Shown: piece by piece, positions 53,317-63,326 of the stretch
Layout: every line of letters begins with the position of its first letter
Numbering within the stretch: the first letter of the stretch is position 1
NCBI RefSeq assembly: GCF_030930995.1
Contig: NZ_CP133217.1
Location: forward strand, 806,001 to 870,000
From: Thiothrix subterranea
Lineage (GTDB): Bacteria > Pseudomonadota > Gammaproteobacteria > Thiotrichales > Thiotrichaceae
DNA length: 64,000 bases
Direction: 5' to 3'
Made by a program: the position numbers and the translations under genes
Notes under the pieces: model-generated
Databases searched by the model: none
Seen by the model: the letters and a program-made list of their open reading frames with translations, nothing else
Told to the model about the DNA's origin: nothing

Positions 53317-55475
53317 AAAGCCGTTGGTGGCAATGGTTGCCGCTACTGTTGGTATTTTTGTTACTGATGGTGTCGCTGGTGTTATTGAATCTGGCGACGC
53401 TTAGCCCCGACAATCTGAAACGTTACGGGGATTGGCATTTCTATTTCAGCGTGTTGACGCTGGTATTGCTGAGTGCGGTTATTCTGGGTAATTTGGTCAA
53501 AGTGTTTAATCAATGGCGCACTCGCCAAGCCGGTTCGCGCTTTACCTTGCGCTTAATGACGGGTTTTTTGATTCTGACCTTATTGCCAGTCTTTTTTGTG
53601 TCGCTGTTTGCGGTGAATTTGATTGGCACGCGCATTGACCGCTGGTTTTCGGTATCGGTGGAACGCGCACTGGATGATTCCTTGGATCTCAGCGATCTGG
53701 CGCTTAAAACCCGTCACCGGCAATATTTCACCATGTTAGAACGTTTCACCCCCAGTTTGCGCGGCAATACGTTGGCGGAAATCCCCTTATTGTTGGAACA
53801 ACTGCTGACGATTGGCGCGAACGAAATTTTGTTGCTTGACGATGAGCAGCAATTGTTGGCGCTGGCGTTGGAGGATACCGAAACGCTGATTCCGCAAATG
53901 CCGAGTGCCAGCTTGTTTAGCATGATGCAAATACGCCCCTATTATTCCACCCTCGAACCCGGCAGTGATGGCGAAATGTTTTCGCGCATTGCCGTGAGGG
54001 TGCGTTATGGGAAAGATAACGAGCATCGGGCTATTTTGACGGCGCGGTTTCCGATAGCGAAACAAGAACGCGATTTGGCTGAAAGTGTGTTATCGGCGCG
54101 TAATGAGTACAAAAGCTTGGTGTATCAGCGTGGCGTGCTCAAAAACATGTTTCGCCTGATGATTATCGTGATTATGGTGTTGACCACGTTGTTTTCCTTG
54201 TGGGCAGCGTTTGTGTTTTCGCGGCGCTTGACTCGCCCGGTACGCACGCTGGTGGAAGGCACGCTTGCGGTCGCTGCTGGTGATTTGGATAAGAAATTGC
54301 CTGTCTCGGAACGCGATGATTTCAGCATCTTGGCGCGTTCGTTCAATACCATGACCAAGCGTTTGTCCGATGCGCGGGTGGAACGTGAGCAAGCCCGCCG
54401 CCAGTTGCAACAGGAACACGATTACCTGCACGTGGTGCTGGAACATTTGTCATCCGGCGTCATTACGCTGGATGAAACCGGCACGATTCGGCGCGTGAAT
54501 TCAGCAGCTAACAGCATTTTGCGCCAACCGTTGCTGGATCACGTCGGTAAAACCTTGCGTGAATTGGGCGACAAGCTGCCTTCTTTGCAGCCCTTTATTG
54601 ACATGTTGCAAACGCATTGGCAAGACATGCTCACCGGGCGTGAATGGCAGGCGGAAATTACCTTGAATACCGACAATGGGCGCGTCATTTTGGTGTGCCG
54701 AGGCGCGTGTTTGCCGCAAGGCTTGGCGGGGCAACAAGGTTCGGTGCTGGTGTTTGATGATGTGACCGATTTGATTCAGTCCGAACACGATGCGGCCTGG
54801 GGCGAAGTGGCGCGGCGTTTGGCGCATGAAATTAAAAATCCGCTGACCCCGATTCAGCTCTCGGCGGAACGCTTGAACCGCAAATTGTCAGGCGAACTCA
54901 GTGCCGATTCTGCCAGTTTCCTGCAACGCATGACCAATACCATTGTGCAACAAGTCGACAATCTCAAGTCGATGGTGAATGCCTTTAGCGACTACGCCCG
55001 CGCCCCCAGCTTGCGCCTGCAAGCGGTGAATTTGAATGCGCTGGTACAGGAAATTGCGGAACTCTATCGCCTGAATGAAGGGCAAGTGCAGATTCAATTG
55101 CACCTGGAACCGAATTTGCCCGCGCTATCCTTGGATATTCACCGCCTGCGCCAATTGCTGGTGAACCTGACCAAAAATGCGCTGGAAGCTTTGGAAGAGC
55201 ATCACGTCAGCCCCGCCAACGTGACCATCAGCACCCAATACCTCATGGATACCAAGCAAGCGCTGCTCAGTGTCCGCGATAATGGCCCTGGGATTGCGCC
55301 AGAATTGCTGCCGCGCCTGTTCGAGCCTTATGTCACTAGCAAACACAAAGGCACAGGATTAGGCTTAGCCATCGTTAAAAAAATCGTTGAAGAGCATGGC
55401 GGACACCTCAGCGCCCGCAATCATGAGGGCGGAGGCGCTATACTCAGCGTAAAGTTTCCAGTGAATTCGGCATAG
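53301..55475 (+). CDS. ntrY: NtrY-like sensor histidine kinase
   Basis: A 724-residue membrane kinase. Three to four hydrophobic segments precede an extracytoplasmic region. HAMP, PAS and HisKA domains follow, with His509 in RLAHEIKNPLTPIQLS. The HATPase has NLTKNALEAL, DNGPGI and GTGLGLAIV. It pairs with the response regulator 11 bases downstream. In other gammaproteobacteria this pair is linked to envelope or nitrogen-related control, and its position beside trkA-trkH suggests a link to ion balance, which is inference. Confidence 0.88.
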   Translation: MADSLKSRWWQWLPLLLVFLLLMVSLVLLNLATLSPDNLKRYGDWHFYFSVLTLVLLSAVILGNLVKVFNQWRTRQAGSRFTLRLMTGFLILTLLPVFFVSLFAVNLIGTRIDRWFSVSVERALDDSLDLSDLALKTRHRQYFTMLERFTPSLRGNTLAEIPLLLEQLLTIGANEILLLDDEQQLLALALEDTETLIPQMPSASLFSMMQIRPYYSTLEPGSDGEMFSRIAVRVRYGKDNEHRAILTARFPIAKQERDLAESVLSARNEYKSLVYQRGVLKNMFRLMIIVIMVLTTLFSLWAAFVFSRRLTRPVRTLVEGTLAVAAGDLDKKLPVSERDDFSILARSFNTMTKRLSDARVEREQARRQLQQEHDYLHVVLEHLSSGVITLDETGTIRRVNSAANSILRQPLLDHVGKTLRELGDKLPSLQPFIDMLQTHWQDMLTGREWQAEITLNTDNGRVILVCRGACLPQGLAGQQGSVLVFDDVTDLIQSEHDAAWGEVARRLAHEIKNPLTPIQLSAERLNRKLSGELSADSASFLQRMTNTIVQQVDNLKSMVNAFSDYARAPSLRLQAVNLNALVQEIAELYRLNEGQVQIQLHLEPNLPALSLDIHRLRQLLVNLTKNALEALEEHHVSPANVTISTQYLMDTKQALLSVRDNGPGIAPELLPRLFEPYVTSKHKGTGLGLAIVKKIVEEHGGHLSARNHEGGGAILSVKFPVNSA

Positions 55476-55486
55476 GGAGTAGAGAG

Positions 55487-56875
55487 ATGACGGCACAATA
55501 CATTATGGTGGTGGACGACGAGCCGGATATTCGTCAGCTTGTCAGTGAGATTCTCGAAGACGAAGGCTATCGGGTGGTCACGGCTGAAAACGCCGTCAAA
55601 GCCCGCGAATTGCACCGCAGCCGCAAACCTGACCTGATTTTGCTCGATATTTGGATGCCGGGGCAAGATGGCATTTCCCTGCTCAAAGAATGGCGGGAAA
55701 ACGATACGCTGTGTTGCCCGGTGATTATGATGTCGGGGCATGGCACGATTGAAACGGCGGTGGAAGCCACCAAACTCGGCGCTCACGATTTCATTGAAAA
55801 GCCGCTGTCGATGGCGAAAATGCTGCTGACGATTAGCAATGCCTTGCGCGCCAGCCAATTGGAAAAAGAAAACCGGGGCTTGCGCAAACAAATGGTCAGT
55901 TCCCTCGAACCGGTGGGGAGCAGCCAGACCTTGCAACGTTTGCGCGAACAGGCCAAACGCATTGCGCAACACGATAGCCGCGTGCTGTTGTACGGTGAGC
56001 CGGGGACAGGCAAGGAAACCTTTGCTCGCCACATTCACGCGCTTAGTAACCGTAAAAATCGCCCGTTTGTGCGTGCCGCTTTGAGTACGAGTGCGGGTAA
56101 AGACAGTGCGCTGGCGCTCAGCTATTTGTTGTTTGGGCGTGAAGAGCAGGGCAAAGTTCAATACGGCTTGTTGGATGAAGCCAATGGCGGGGTGCTGTTC
56201 CTCGCTGAAATCTACGAGTTGGATCAGGATACCCAAACCCGTTTGTTGCATACCCTCAAGGAAAACCGCTTTATGCGCGTCGGTGGCAGCGATTGGGTGG
56301 AGTTGGATATTACCTTGATGGTGTCCTCCTCCCACGATTTGCTGGACGATGTGCACGGCGGTAAATTCAATGAGGAATTGTATTACCTGCTGAATGTTGT
56401 GCCGGTCATGATTCCGCCCTTGCGCGATCACCCCGAAGACGTGCCGGAATTGCTGAATCATTACGTTGATATTTTGACCGCGCAAGACGGTTTACCGTAC
56501 CGACACATTTCGCTGGCAGCACAAAATTTTCTGCGCAATCACACCTGGCCGGGCAATATCCGCGAATTGCGCAATTTGGTGCAACGCTTGCTGATTTTGG
56601 GTACTGAAACCGAAGTCTCGCTGGATGAGGTGGAAGAATCGGTGGGGGCGCGAATTCCGGTATTTTCGCAAGAAATCGGGCAAATTCCCGAAAGCTTGTT
56701 TGACCTGCCACTGCGCCAAGCCCGCGAACAGTTTGAGCACGATTACCTGATTTATCAACTCAAGCAAGCCGATGGCAATGTCAGCAAACTCGCCGATCAG
56801 GTAAAAATGGAACGCACCCATTTGTACCGTAAAATGCGTTCCCTGAATGTCGACCCGAAAAAATACGGACGTTAA
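55487..56875 (+). CDS. ntrX: NtrX-like response regulator with degenerate sigma-54 activator domain
   Basis: A 462-residue protein: a receiver domain with phosphoacceptor Asp54 (LLDIWMPGQD), an AAA+ domain with Walker A GEPGTGKE, and a Fis-like C-terminal helix-turn-helix (SKLADQVKMERTHLYRKM). The GAFTGA loop is missing: the region reads REEQGKVQYGLLDEA. Walker B is FLAEIYEL, with the first acidic residue changed to alanine. It is therefore unlikely to activate sigma-54 promoters and may act as a direct DNA-binding regulator, perhaps at sigma-70 promoters. It is the partner of the NtrY-like kinase. Confidence 0.9.
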   Translation: MTAQYIMVVDDEPDIRQLVSEILEDEGYRVVTAENAVKARELHRSRKPDLILLDIWMPGQDGISLLKEWRENDTLCCPVIMMSGHGTIETAVEATKLGAHDFIEKPLSMAKMLLTISNALRASQLEKENRGLRKQMVSSLEPVGSSQTLQRLREQAKRIAQHDSRVLLYGEPGTGKETFARHIHALSNRKNRPFVRAALSTSAGKDSALALSYLLFGREEQGKVQYGLLDEANGGVLFLAEIYELDQDTQTRLLHTLKENRFMRVGGSDWVELDITLMVSSSHDLLDDVHGGKFNEELYYLLNVVPVMIPPLRDHPEDVPELLNHYVDILTAQDGLPYRHISLAAQNFLRNHTWPGNIRELRNLVQRLLILGTETEVSLDEVEESVGARIPVFSQEIGQIPESLFDLPLRQAREQFEHDYLIYQLKQADGNVSKLADQVKMERTHLYRKMRSLNVDPKKYGR

Positions 56876-56884
56876 GTTTACCTT

Positions 56885-58258
56885 ATGAAAATCCTGATTC
56901 TCGGCGCTGGGCAAGTCGGTCACTCCGTGGCTGCTTCATTAGTAAACGAAGACAACGATGTCACCATTGTGGACACGAATGCCGCTGCCTTGCGTGACTT
57001 GCGTGAAAAACTCGATGTGCGGGTGGAAGTGGGGCAGGCGTCCTACCCACGGGTGCTGGAACGTGCCGGAATCGAAGACGCCGATATGTTGGTGGCAGTG
57101 ACCAACAGCGACGAAATCAATATGGTTGCCTGCCAGATTGCGCATACGCTGTACCATACGCCGACCAAAATTGCGCGGATTCGTTCCTCGCATTATTTGG
57201 ATCGCCCCGAATTGTTCAACGATGCGGCGGTGCCGATTGATGTGCTGATCAGCCCGGAACAATTGGTGACGCAACACATTTTCAACCTGATTTCGCACCC
57301 CGGTTCCTTGCAAGTAATCAGTTTTGCGAATGGCAAGGTGCAAATGGTCGGGGTGAAAGCGTTGCACGATGGCCCGTTGATTGGTTTCCCCTTGAAAGCG
57401 ATGCGCGAACACATGCCAGGTGTGGAGGCGCGAGTGGCGGCAATTTTCCGCAAGGGCAAGCCGATTAACCCGACCGAAGCCACGGTGGTGGAAGTCAATG
57501 ACGAAATCTTCTTCATTGCCAGTCCCAAACATATCCGCGCCATCATTAGCGAATTACGCAAGCTCGACAAGCCCTATAAGCGCATTATGCTGGCAGGCGG
57601 CGGCAATATTGGCAATCGTTTGGCACGTTTGCTGGAAGAATCCCGTTATCACGTCAAAATCATTGAGAAAGACAATGACCGCGCCGCCAAACTCGCCGAA
57701 CGCCTCGATAAAACCATTGTGCTGGAAGGCGATGCCGCTGACGAAAGCTTGCTGAGTGAAGAAAACATCGACAATACCGATGTGTTCGTGGCGATTACCA
57801 ATGACGATGAAGCCAATATTTTGTCTTCGATGTTGGCGAAGCGTTTGGGGGCAAAACGGGTCATGTGCTTAATTAACCGCCCCAGTTACCTTGATTTGGT
57901 GGAAAGCAGCATCGACTTAGCCATTTCGCCGCAACAAGTCACCATTGGCGCGTTACTCACGCACATTCGCCGAGGGGATATTGTGGCAGTACATGCTTTA
58001 CGGCGTGGTGCGGCAGAAGCGATTGAAGTCGTGGTGCATGGCAGTTACAAAACTTCACGGGTGGTGGGCAGGCGTTTGGATGAGATCAAATTGCCCCCTA
58101 GCACCATTATTGGCGCATTGGTGCGCGGTGATAGCATTTTGATGTCTGCTGCTGAATTGATTGTGCAAGAAAACGATCACATCATTATACTGGTGACGGA
58201 TAAGCGCTACATGCCTGCGGTGGAGAAATTGTTCCAAGTCGGCATTCATTTCTTTTAA
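56885..58258 (+). CDS. trkA: Trk potassium uptake regulatory protein TrkA
   Basis: A 457-residue peripheral protein with two RCK-type NAD-binding folds ([39 protein letters not shown]), each followed by a TrkA-C domain. It gates TrkH, whose gene begins 4 bases after its stop. Confidence 0.95.
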   Translation: MKILILGAGQVGHSVAASLVNEDNDVTIVDTNAAALRDLREKLDVRVEVGQASYPRVLERAGIEDADMLVAVTNSDEINMVACQIAHTLYHTPTKIARIRSSHYLDRPELFNDAAVPIDVLISPEQLVTQHIFNLISHPGSLQVISFANGKVQMVGVKALHDGPLIGFPLKAMREHMPGVEARVAAIFRKGKPINPTEATVVEVNDEIFFIASPKHIRAIISELRKLDKPYKRIMLAGGGNIGNRLARLLEESRYHVKIIEKDNDRAAKLAERLDKTIVLEGDAADESLLSEENIDNTDVFVAITNDDEANILSSMLAKRLGAKRVMCLINRPSYLDLVESSIDLAISPQQVTIGALLTHIRRGDIVAVHALRRGAAEAIEVVVHGSYKTSRVVGRRLDEIKLPPSTIIGALVRGDSILMSAAELIVQENDHIIILVTDKRYMPAVEKLFQVGIHFF

Positions 58259-58262
58259 GCTT

Positions 58263-59714
58263 ATGCAATATACAGTCATACAACGGGTGTTGGGCTTATT
58301 AATCATGGTGTTTAGCCTGACCATGTTGCCACCGATCTTGGTCGGCTGGGCAATGGAAGACCCGGAAACTTTACCGTTTTGGCAAAGTTTTGCTCTGTTG
58401 TTGGGCAGCGGTTTTTTGTTGTGGTTGCCGGTTTACCGTCAACGCGGGGAATTGCGTTCTCGCGATGGTTTTCTGATTGTGGTGTTGTTCTGGGTGGTGT
58501 TGGGGGTATCGGGATCTTTGCCGCTGATTTTGTCGGAATCGGTGGAATTATCCGTCACTGATTCGGTGTTTGAATCCATTTCTGGGCTGACTACGACCGG
58601 GGCAACGGTTATTATCGGCTTGGACAGTTTGCCGCGTTCGATGCTATTTTACCGTCAGGAATTGCAGTGGCTGGGGGGCATGGGCATTATCGTGTTAGCC
58701 GTGGCGATTCTGCCGATTTTGGGGGTCGGGGGAATGCAACTTTATCGCGCCGAAACGCCAGGACCGATGAAAGATGCCAAGCTTACCCCGCGCATTACCG
58801 AAACCGCTAAGTTGCTGTGGTACATCTATTTGGTGTTGACGGTGTTATGCGCGGTGGCGTATCGCGTGGCGGGAATGGATTGGTTTAATGCGATTTCCCA
58901 CAGTTTTAGCACCGTCGCTATTGGTGGTTTTTCAACCCATGATTCCAGTCTTGGGCATTATGATAATAGTGCCATTGAAGCGGTGGCTGTGGTGTTTATG
59001 TTGCTCTCTGGGGTGCATTTTGGGTTGCATTTTATTGCTTGGCGCAGTGCCAGTATTGGGGGGTATCTGCGGGATTCAGAGTTTCGTGCCTATGTCAGTT
59101 TAATGCTGGGTTTGATGGTGGTCAGCACGCTGTATTTGGCTTACAACTCAACCTATGAAACGTTCGTGGCAGCATTGCGGCATTCGGTATTTCATGTGGT
59201 ATCCATTGGGACGACCACCGGCTTTACGACCACCGGGTACAGTGAATGGCCGGGATTTTTGCCGGTGTTGCTGTTGTTTGCCAGTTTTATTGGCGGGTGT
59301 GCTGCGTCTACGGCGGGCGGCATTAAAGTGATTCGTTTCTTGCTGCTGGTAAAGCAGGGGATTCGCGAGGTCAATCGTCTGATTCATCCCAATGCTCGCA
59401 TCAGTATCAAAATCAACCGCAACCCCTTGCCGGAAAATGTGATGCAAGCCGTGTGGGGGTTTTTCTCGGTGTATATCGCGGTGTTTGTGGTATTTATGCT
59501 GGTGCTGATGGCACGCGGTCACGATCAAATTACTGCATTTTCTGCCGTAGCCGCTACCTTGAATAACTTGGGGCCGGGGCTTGGGGAGGTTGCAGGCACG
59601 TTCAAGAGCCTCGATGATTTTTCTAAATGGTGGTTATGTTTGGCTATGCTAATGGGGCGTTTGGAATTATTCACCATGTTGGTGATTTTAACCCCGGCAT
59701 TCTGGCGCAAGTAG
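58263..59714 (+). CDS. trkH: Trk potassium uptake channel TrkH
   Basis: A 483-residue K+ channel of the Trk/Ktr/HKT group. About ten helices in four membrane-loop-membrane repeats, with selectivity loops such as ISGLTTTGATV, STVAIGGFSTHD, SIGTTTGFTTTGY and ATLNNLGPGLGE. With TrkA it takes up K+ at cost of the proton gradient. It ends the def-to-trkH block. Confidence 0.95.
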   Translation: MQYTVIQRVLGLLIMVFSLTMLPPILVGWAMEDPETLPFWQSFALLLGSGFLLWLPVYRQRGELRSRDGFLIVVLFWVVLGVSGSLPLILSESVELSVTDSVFESISGLTTTGATVIIGLDSLPRSMLFYRQELQWLGGMGIIVLAVAILPILGVGGMQLYRAETPGPMKDAKLTPRITETAKLLWYIYLVLTVLCAVAYRVAGMDWFNAISHSFSTVAIGGFSTHDSSLGHYDNSAIEAVAVVFMLLSGVHFGLHFIAWRSASIGGYLRDSEFRAYVSLMLGLMVVSTLYLAYNSTYETFVAALRHSVFHVVSIGTTTGFTTTGYSEWPGFLPVLLLFASFIGGCAASTAGGIKVIRFLLLVKQGIREVNRLIHPNARISIKINRNPLPENVMQAVWGFFSVYIAVFVVFMLVLMARGHDQITAFSAVAATLNNLGPGLGEVAGTFKSLDDFSKWWLCLAMLMGRLELFTMLVILTPAFWRK

Positions 59715-59822
59715 TTCGTTAACACGCTTAATCTGCTGCGGATAGCCGTTCATCCCACATTCACCGTTGCGGTATGGCGGATTGGGTATACTGCTTGCCA
59801 CAAGGAAGTACGTGCACGGCAT
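59688..59822 (-). CDS. possible small protein, 44 residues
   Basis: A short minus-strand frame starts at 59822 with AAGG upstream, encoding MPCTYFLVASSIPNPPYRNG and ending NELLAPECRG, with four cysteines. It overlaps the end of trkH by 27 bases. Size and codon choice do not rule it out, but there is no family match I know. It is listed as a candidate only. Confidence 0.25.
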   Translation of the reverse strand: MPCTYFLVASSIPNPPYRNGECGMNGYPQQIKRVNELLAPECRG

Positions 59823-59877
59823 GGACGCCTTTTCTTCCCTGAATCCCAACAATAAGACACAGCTAAGGGAATGCCTC

Positions 59878-60399
59878 ATGAACAAACACTCACAGCGCGG
59901 TTTGACGCTCATCGAACTCATCGTCACCGTCACCATCGTGGCAATATTGGCAGCCGTCGCTACGCCGTCATTGCGTGAAATGCTGGAAAATAATCGCCTG
60001 ACTGCCCTCAATAACCAACTGGTTTCCACCCTCAATTATGTACGTGCAGAAGCGGTCAAACGTAACCAGAATGTCAATATGTGTGTGCGCAAGCCAGATG
60101 GTTCGGCTTGTTCCACAACAACAGGGGACGGGTTTGATAAGGGCTGGCTGGTTTTAGTGGAAGCCACTGGGGAGATTTTGCTGGATGTTGCACCCGATAC
60201 TAACGGTGTAACTATCTCAAACAGCGATCTAACGACACCCCAGAAGGTTAGCTATACATCAGTGGGGAAATCTAAAAATGCTGCTACGTTTACATTGACA
60301 TTGGCAGGTGTGAACCGTTATCAAGTGGTGATTGCCTTGAACACGGGTAGAGTTCGCTCTTGTAAAGTTCCGACTGGGCAAACGGACTGCACGCACTGA
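59878..60399 (+). CDS. type IV pilin-like protein, GspH/FimT family
   Basis: A 173-residue minor pilin or pseudopilin. The prepilin peptidase site and N-terminal helix read QRGLTLIELIVTVTIVAILA, where Gly is followed by Leu in place of the usual Phe, and Glu5 of the mature chain is present. The C-terminal GspH-like domain has RAEAVKRNQNVNMCV, a GFDKGWLV segment and two late cysteines. It has no pilin genes beside it in this window. The start at 59878 is preferred to the frame from 59767 because the leader is then short. Confidence 0.88.
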   Translation: MNKHSQRGLTLIELIVTVTIVAILAAVATPSLREMLENNRLTALNNQLVSTLNYVRAEAVKRNQNVNMCVRKPDGSACSTTTGDGFDKGWLVLVEATGEILLDVAPDTNGVTISNSDLTTPQKVSYTSVGKSKNAATFTLTLAGVNRYQVVIALNTGRVRSCKVPTGQTDCTH

Positions 60400-60553
60400 A
60401 TTGGGGCAAAATTTCATTGCGTATTCACCTGCATTGGGTGAAAATCTTGTACGCTTTACAACAATAAACCTGCGTTAGATCATGGCAAGGTGCTAGTTTT
60501 CCGGCATAGAATTTGCATAACAATACCGCCGGTCACACTAAAAAGGAGAATTC

Positions 60554-62221
60554 ATGCCCATCACCACGGAACAATCATCTCACGCTGGCTCACCGCCAGC
60601 ATTGCATCAGCCCATTCATGCCGCCCTGCAACAGCACTATGAAACCCTCCGCGATGTGCATTTGCGTGAATTGTTTGCCGCTGACCCGGCGCGATTTGAG
60701 CACTTTTCCCTGCAAGTTGGCGACATTTTTCTCGACTATTCCAAAAACCGCATTACCGATACGACCTTGCAATTATTGATGCAACTCGCTGAAACGGCGG
60801 ATGTGGCAGGCTGGCGCGAACGCATGTTCCAAGGCGACACCATCAATAACACCGAACACCGCGCCGTGTTGCATACCGCCTTGCGCAATCGCAGCAATAC
60901 GCCGGTGCTGGTTGACGGTGAAAATGTCATGCCTGCGGTGAATGCGGTGATCGCACAGATGAGCGCTTTCGCTGAACGGGTGCGCAGCGGCACTTGGACA
61001 GGTTACACCGGCAAGCCGATTGTGGATGTGGTGAACGTTGGCATCGGCGGTTCTGATTTGGGGCCGCACATGGTGTACCAAGCCCTGAAAGCTTATCGCC
61101 ACCCGCGTCTGAATATGCATTACGTGTCTAACGTTGACGGTGCACACATTGTCGAAAAGCTCGAAAGCCTTGACCCTGAAACCACGCTGTTTATCGTCGC
61201 TTCCAAAACCTTTACCACCCAAGAAACCATGACTAATGCGCATCACGCACGGCACTGGTTTTTGCAACACGCCGCAGATGATGCGCACATTGCCAAGCAT
61301 TTCGTGGCGGTTTCCACCAATCGGGAAGCGGTGATGGGGTTTGGGATTGACCCTGAGAATATGTTCGGTTTCTGGGATTGGGTCGGTGGGCGCTATTCGT
61401 TATGGTCAGCGATTGGGCTTTCAGTGGTATTGGCAGTCGGGGCGGAAAATTTCATTGCCTTGCTGGATGGCGCACACGCCATGGATCAGCATTTCCGTGA
61501 TGCACCGTTGGAGTGCAATATGCCAGTCATCCTCGCGCTATTGGGCGTGTGGTACAGCAATTATTTTGGGGCAGAATCGCAAGTTATCCTGCCTTACGAT
61601 CATTACTTGCGCAGTTTGCCCTTGTATTTGCAGCAAGCCGATATGGAAAGCAATGGCAAATCGGTCGATCGTGATGGCAACGCCGTGGATTATGCCACCG
61701 GGCCAATTATTTGGGGGACGAGTGGCATTAACGGGCAACATGCGTTCTACCAACTGATTCACCAAGGCACACGTCTGATTCCGGCTGATTTCATTATTTC
61801 GGTCACGCCACCGACCGATTTGCACGCGCAGCACGACATTTTGATGGCAAATTTTCTGGCGCAAACCGAGGCGCTCATGCGGGGGCGTACTTTGCAAGAA
61901 ACCCGCGACGGCGGCGTGACGCCGCCTTATGCACCCAAAGTGTTTGCTGGCAATCACCCTAGTAATGCTTTATTGCTGACAGCCCTCACCCCGCATACCT
62001 TAGGCATGTTGATTGCGTTGTACGAACACAAAATTTTTGTGCAAGGTATTGTCTGGAATCTGAATTCCTACGACCAGTGGGGTGTCGAGTTGGGGAAACA
62101 ATTGGCGAAATGCATCCAGCCCGAATTGAATGCAGCCGAACCCGTGACCACGCATGACGCTTCCACCAATGGTTTAATTAATCGCTATCGGCAACAACGC
62201 GCTCAACAACGGGCAATATAA
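60554..62221 (+). CDS. pgi: glucose-6-phosphate isomerase
   Basis: A 555-residue enzyme that interconverts glucose-6-phosphate and fructose-6-phosphate. Both family signatures are intact: [17 protein letters not shown] and the catalytic [28 protein letters not shown] precedes the ATG. It is followed by glk and glgC, so the three would feed glucose-6-phosphate to glycolysis and glycogen. Confidence 0.96.
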   Translation: MPITTEQSSHAGSPPALHQPIHAALQQHYETLRDVHLRELFAADPARFEHFSLQVGDIFLDYSKNRITDTTLQLLMQLAETADVAGWRERMFQGDTINNTEHRAVLHTALRNRSNTPVLVDGENVMPAVNAVIAQMSAFAERVRSGTWTGYTGKPIVDVVNVGIGGSDLGPHMVYQALKAYRHPRLNMHYVSNVDGAHIVEKLESLDPETTLFIVASKTFTTQETMTNAHHARHWFLQHAADDAHIAKHFVAVSTNREAVMGFGIDPENMFGFWDWVGGRYSLWSAIGLSVVLAVGAENFIALLDGAHAMDQHFRDAPLECNMPVILALLGVWYSNYFGAESQVILPYDHYLRSLPLYLQQADMESNGKSVDRDGNAVDYATGPIIWGTSGINGQHAFYQLIHQGTRLIPADFIISVTPPTDLHAQHDILMANFLAQTEALMRGRTLQETRDGGVTPPYAPKVFAGNHPSNALLLTALTPHTLGMLIALYEHKIFVQGIVWNLNSYDQWGVELGKQLAKCIQPELNAAEPVTTHDASTNGLINRYRQQRAQQRAI

Positions 62222-62327
62222 ACGCGCATACCTTGACCTGTAGCAGCGCATGGCGTGTCCACGCCTGCTAGGATCAAGGCATAACAAGCCATAACCCAAA
62301 AACGCACACGTAACCACAGGGTCGTCG

Positions 62328-63326
62328 ATGAATGTAATTGCTGGTGATATTGGCGGTACAAAAAGCTGGCTGGCATGGGTGCAAGCCGATGCGCAGGCTA
62401 CTAGGGTGTGCTTCGAGCATGTGTATGCCAGTGGCGAATTTGTCAGCGCCGAAGCGTTGTTGCAGCAATTCCTCGCGGATGCACAGCAAACACTTGCCCC
62501 GGATGCTGTCTGTTTAGCCTTGCCGGGGCCGGTGCAAGCCGATCAACCGATTCGCCTCACCAATCTGGATTGGACGCTGGAACATGCCGCGCTGCAAGCC
62601 TTGCTGAATACCCCACAACTGTTTTTTATGAACGATTTCCAAGCGGCGGCGGCAGGTGTTGCCACGCTAACGGCGGACGATTATGTGGTGTTGAATGCGG
62701 GGGATTCCCTTCGGCTACGCTCAGGGAACGGGGAATCGCGTGTGATTACGGGCGCGGGGACGGGTTTGGGGTTGGCGTGGATGCAAGCGGATGCGAATGG
62801 GCATTACCAGAGTTTTGCGACCGAAGGCGGGCATACCGATTTTGCGCCAGCGAATGCCCAGCAAGAACGCTTGCTGGCATTTATGCGGGAACGTTTCAGC
62901 CATGTGTCGTGGGAACGGGTGTTGTCTGGTCCCGGCGTGAATCAGGTCTACCAGTTTTGTTTGCACGATATGACGGGCAGTTTGCCAGATGAGTTGCGTG
63001 ACCGCGGTGGGGCGGAAGTGAATAGCGCTGCCCAAGCGGGCGACCCGATCGCGCTGGCGGCAATGGAATTGTTTACCGATATTTACGCTAACTGGGTCGG
63101 TAATGTGGCGCTGCTCTACCAACCACGCGGCGGTTTATATTTAGCGGGTGGCATTTCCGCCCGTATCCAAACTTGGTTACAGACACCCCGGTTTTTGGCG
63201 GCTTGTTTTGACAAAGGCAGGATGGCTGGCTTGGTTCAGCAAATGCCTATTTACTTAATTACCAATACGCGGCTCGGCTTACAAGGGGCGCTGGCGGCTG
63301 CGTTGCACCATAGGAAAACATCATGA
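62328..63326 (+). CDS. glk: glucokinase
   Basis: A 332-residue ROK-unrelated bacterial glucokinase. It has [15 protein letters not shown] (ATP loop), [24 protein letters not shown], and [12 protein letters not shown]. Codons at 62704-62729 ([10 protein letters not shown]) are a palindromic repeat also found in fmt, in frame in the loop before the GAGTGLG motif. It overlaps glgC by four bases (ATGA). Confidence 0.93.
   Translation: MNVIAGDIGGTKSWLAWVQADAQATRVCFEHVYASGEFVSAEALLQQFLADAQQTLAPDAVCLALPGPVQADQPIRLTNLDWTLEHAALQALLNTPQLFFMNDFQAAAAGVATLTADDYVVLNAGDSLRLRSGNGESRVITGAGTGLGLAWMQADANGHYQSFATEGGHTDFAPANAQQERLLAFMRERFSHVSWERVLSGPGVNQVYQFCLHDMTGSLPDELRDRGGAEVNSAAQAGDPIALAAMELFTDIYANWVGNVALLYQPRGGLYLAGGISARIQTWLQTPRFLAACFDKGRMAGLVQQMPIYLITNTRLGLQGALAAALHHRKTS
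62704..62729. repeat. 26-bp palindromic repeat embedded in glk
   Basis: The reverse complement differs at two positions from the repeat in fmt at 51247-51272. It is translated in frame and adds about nine residues to a surface loop. Confidence 0.8.
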
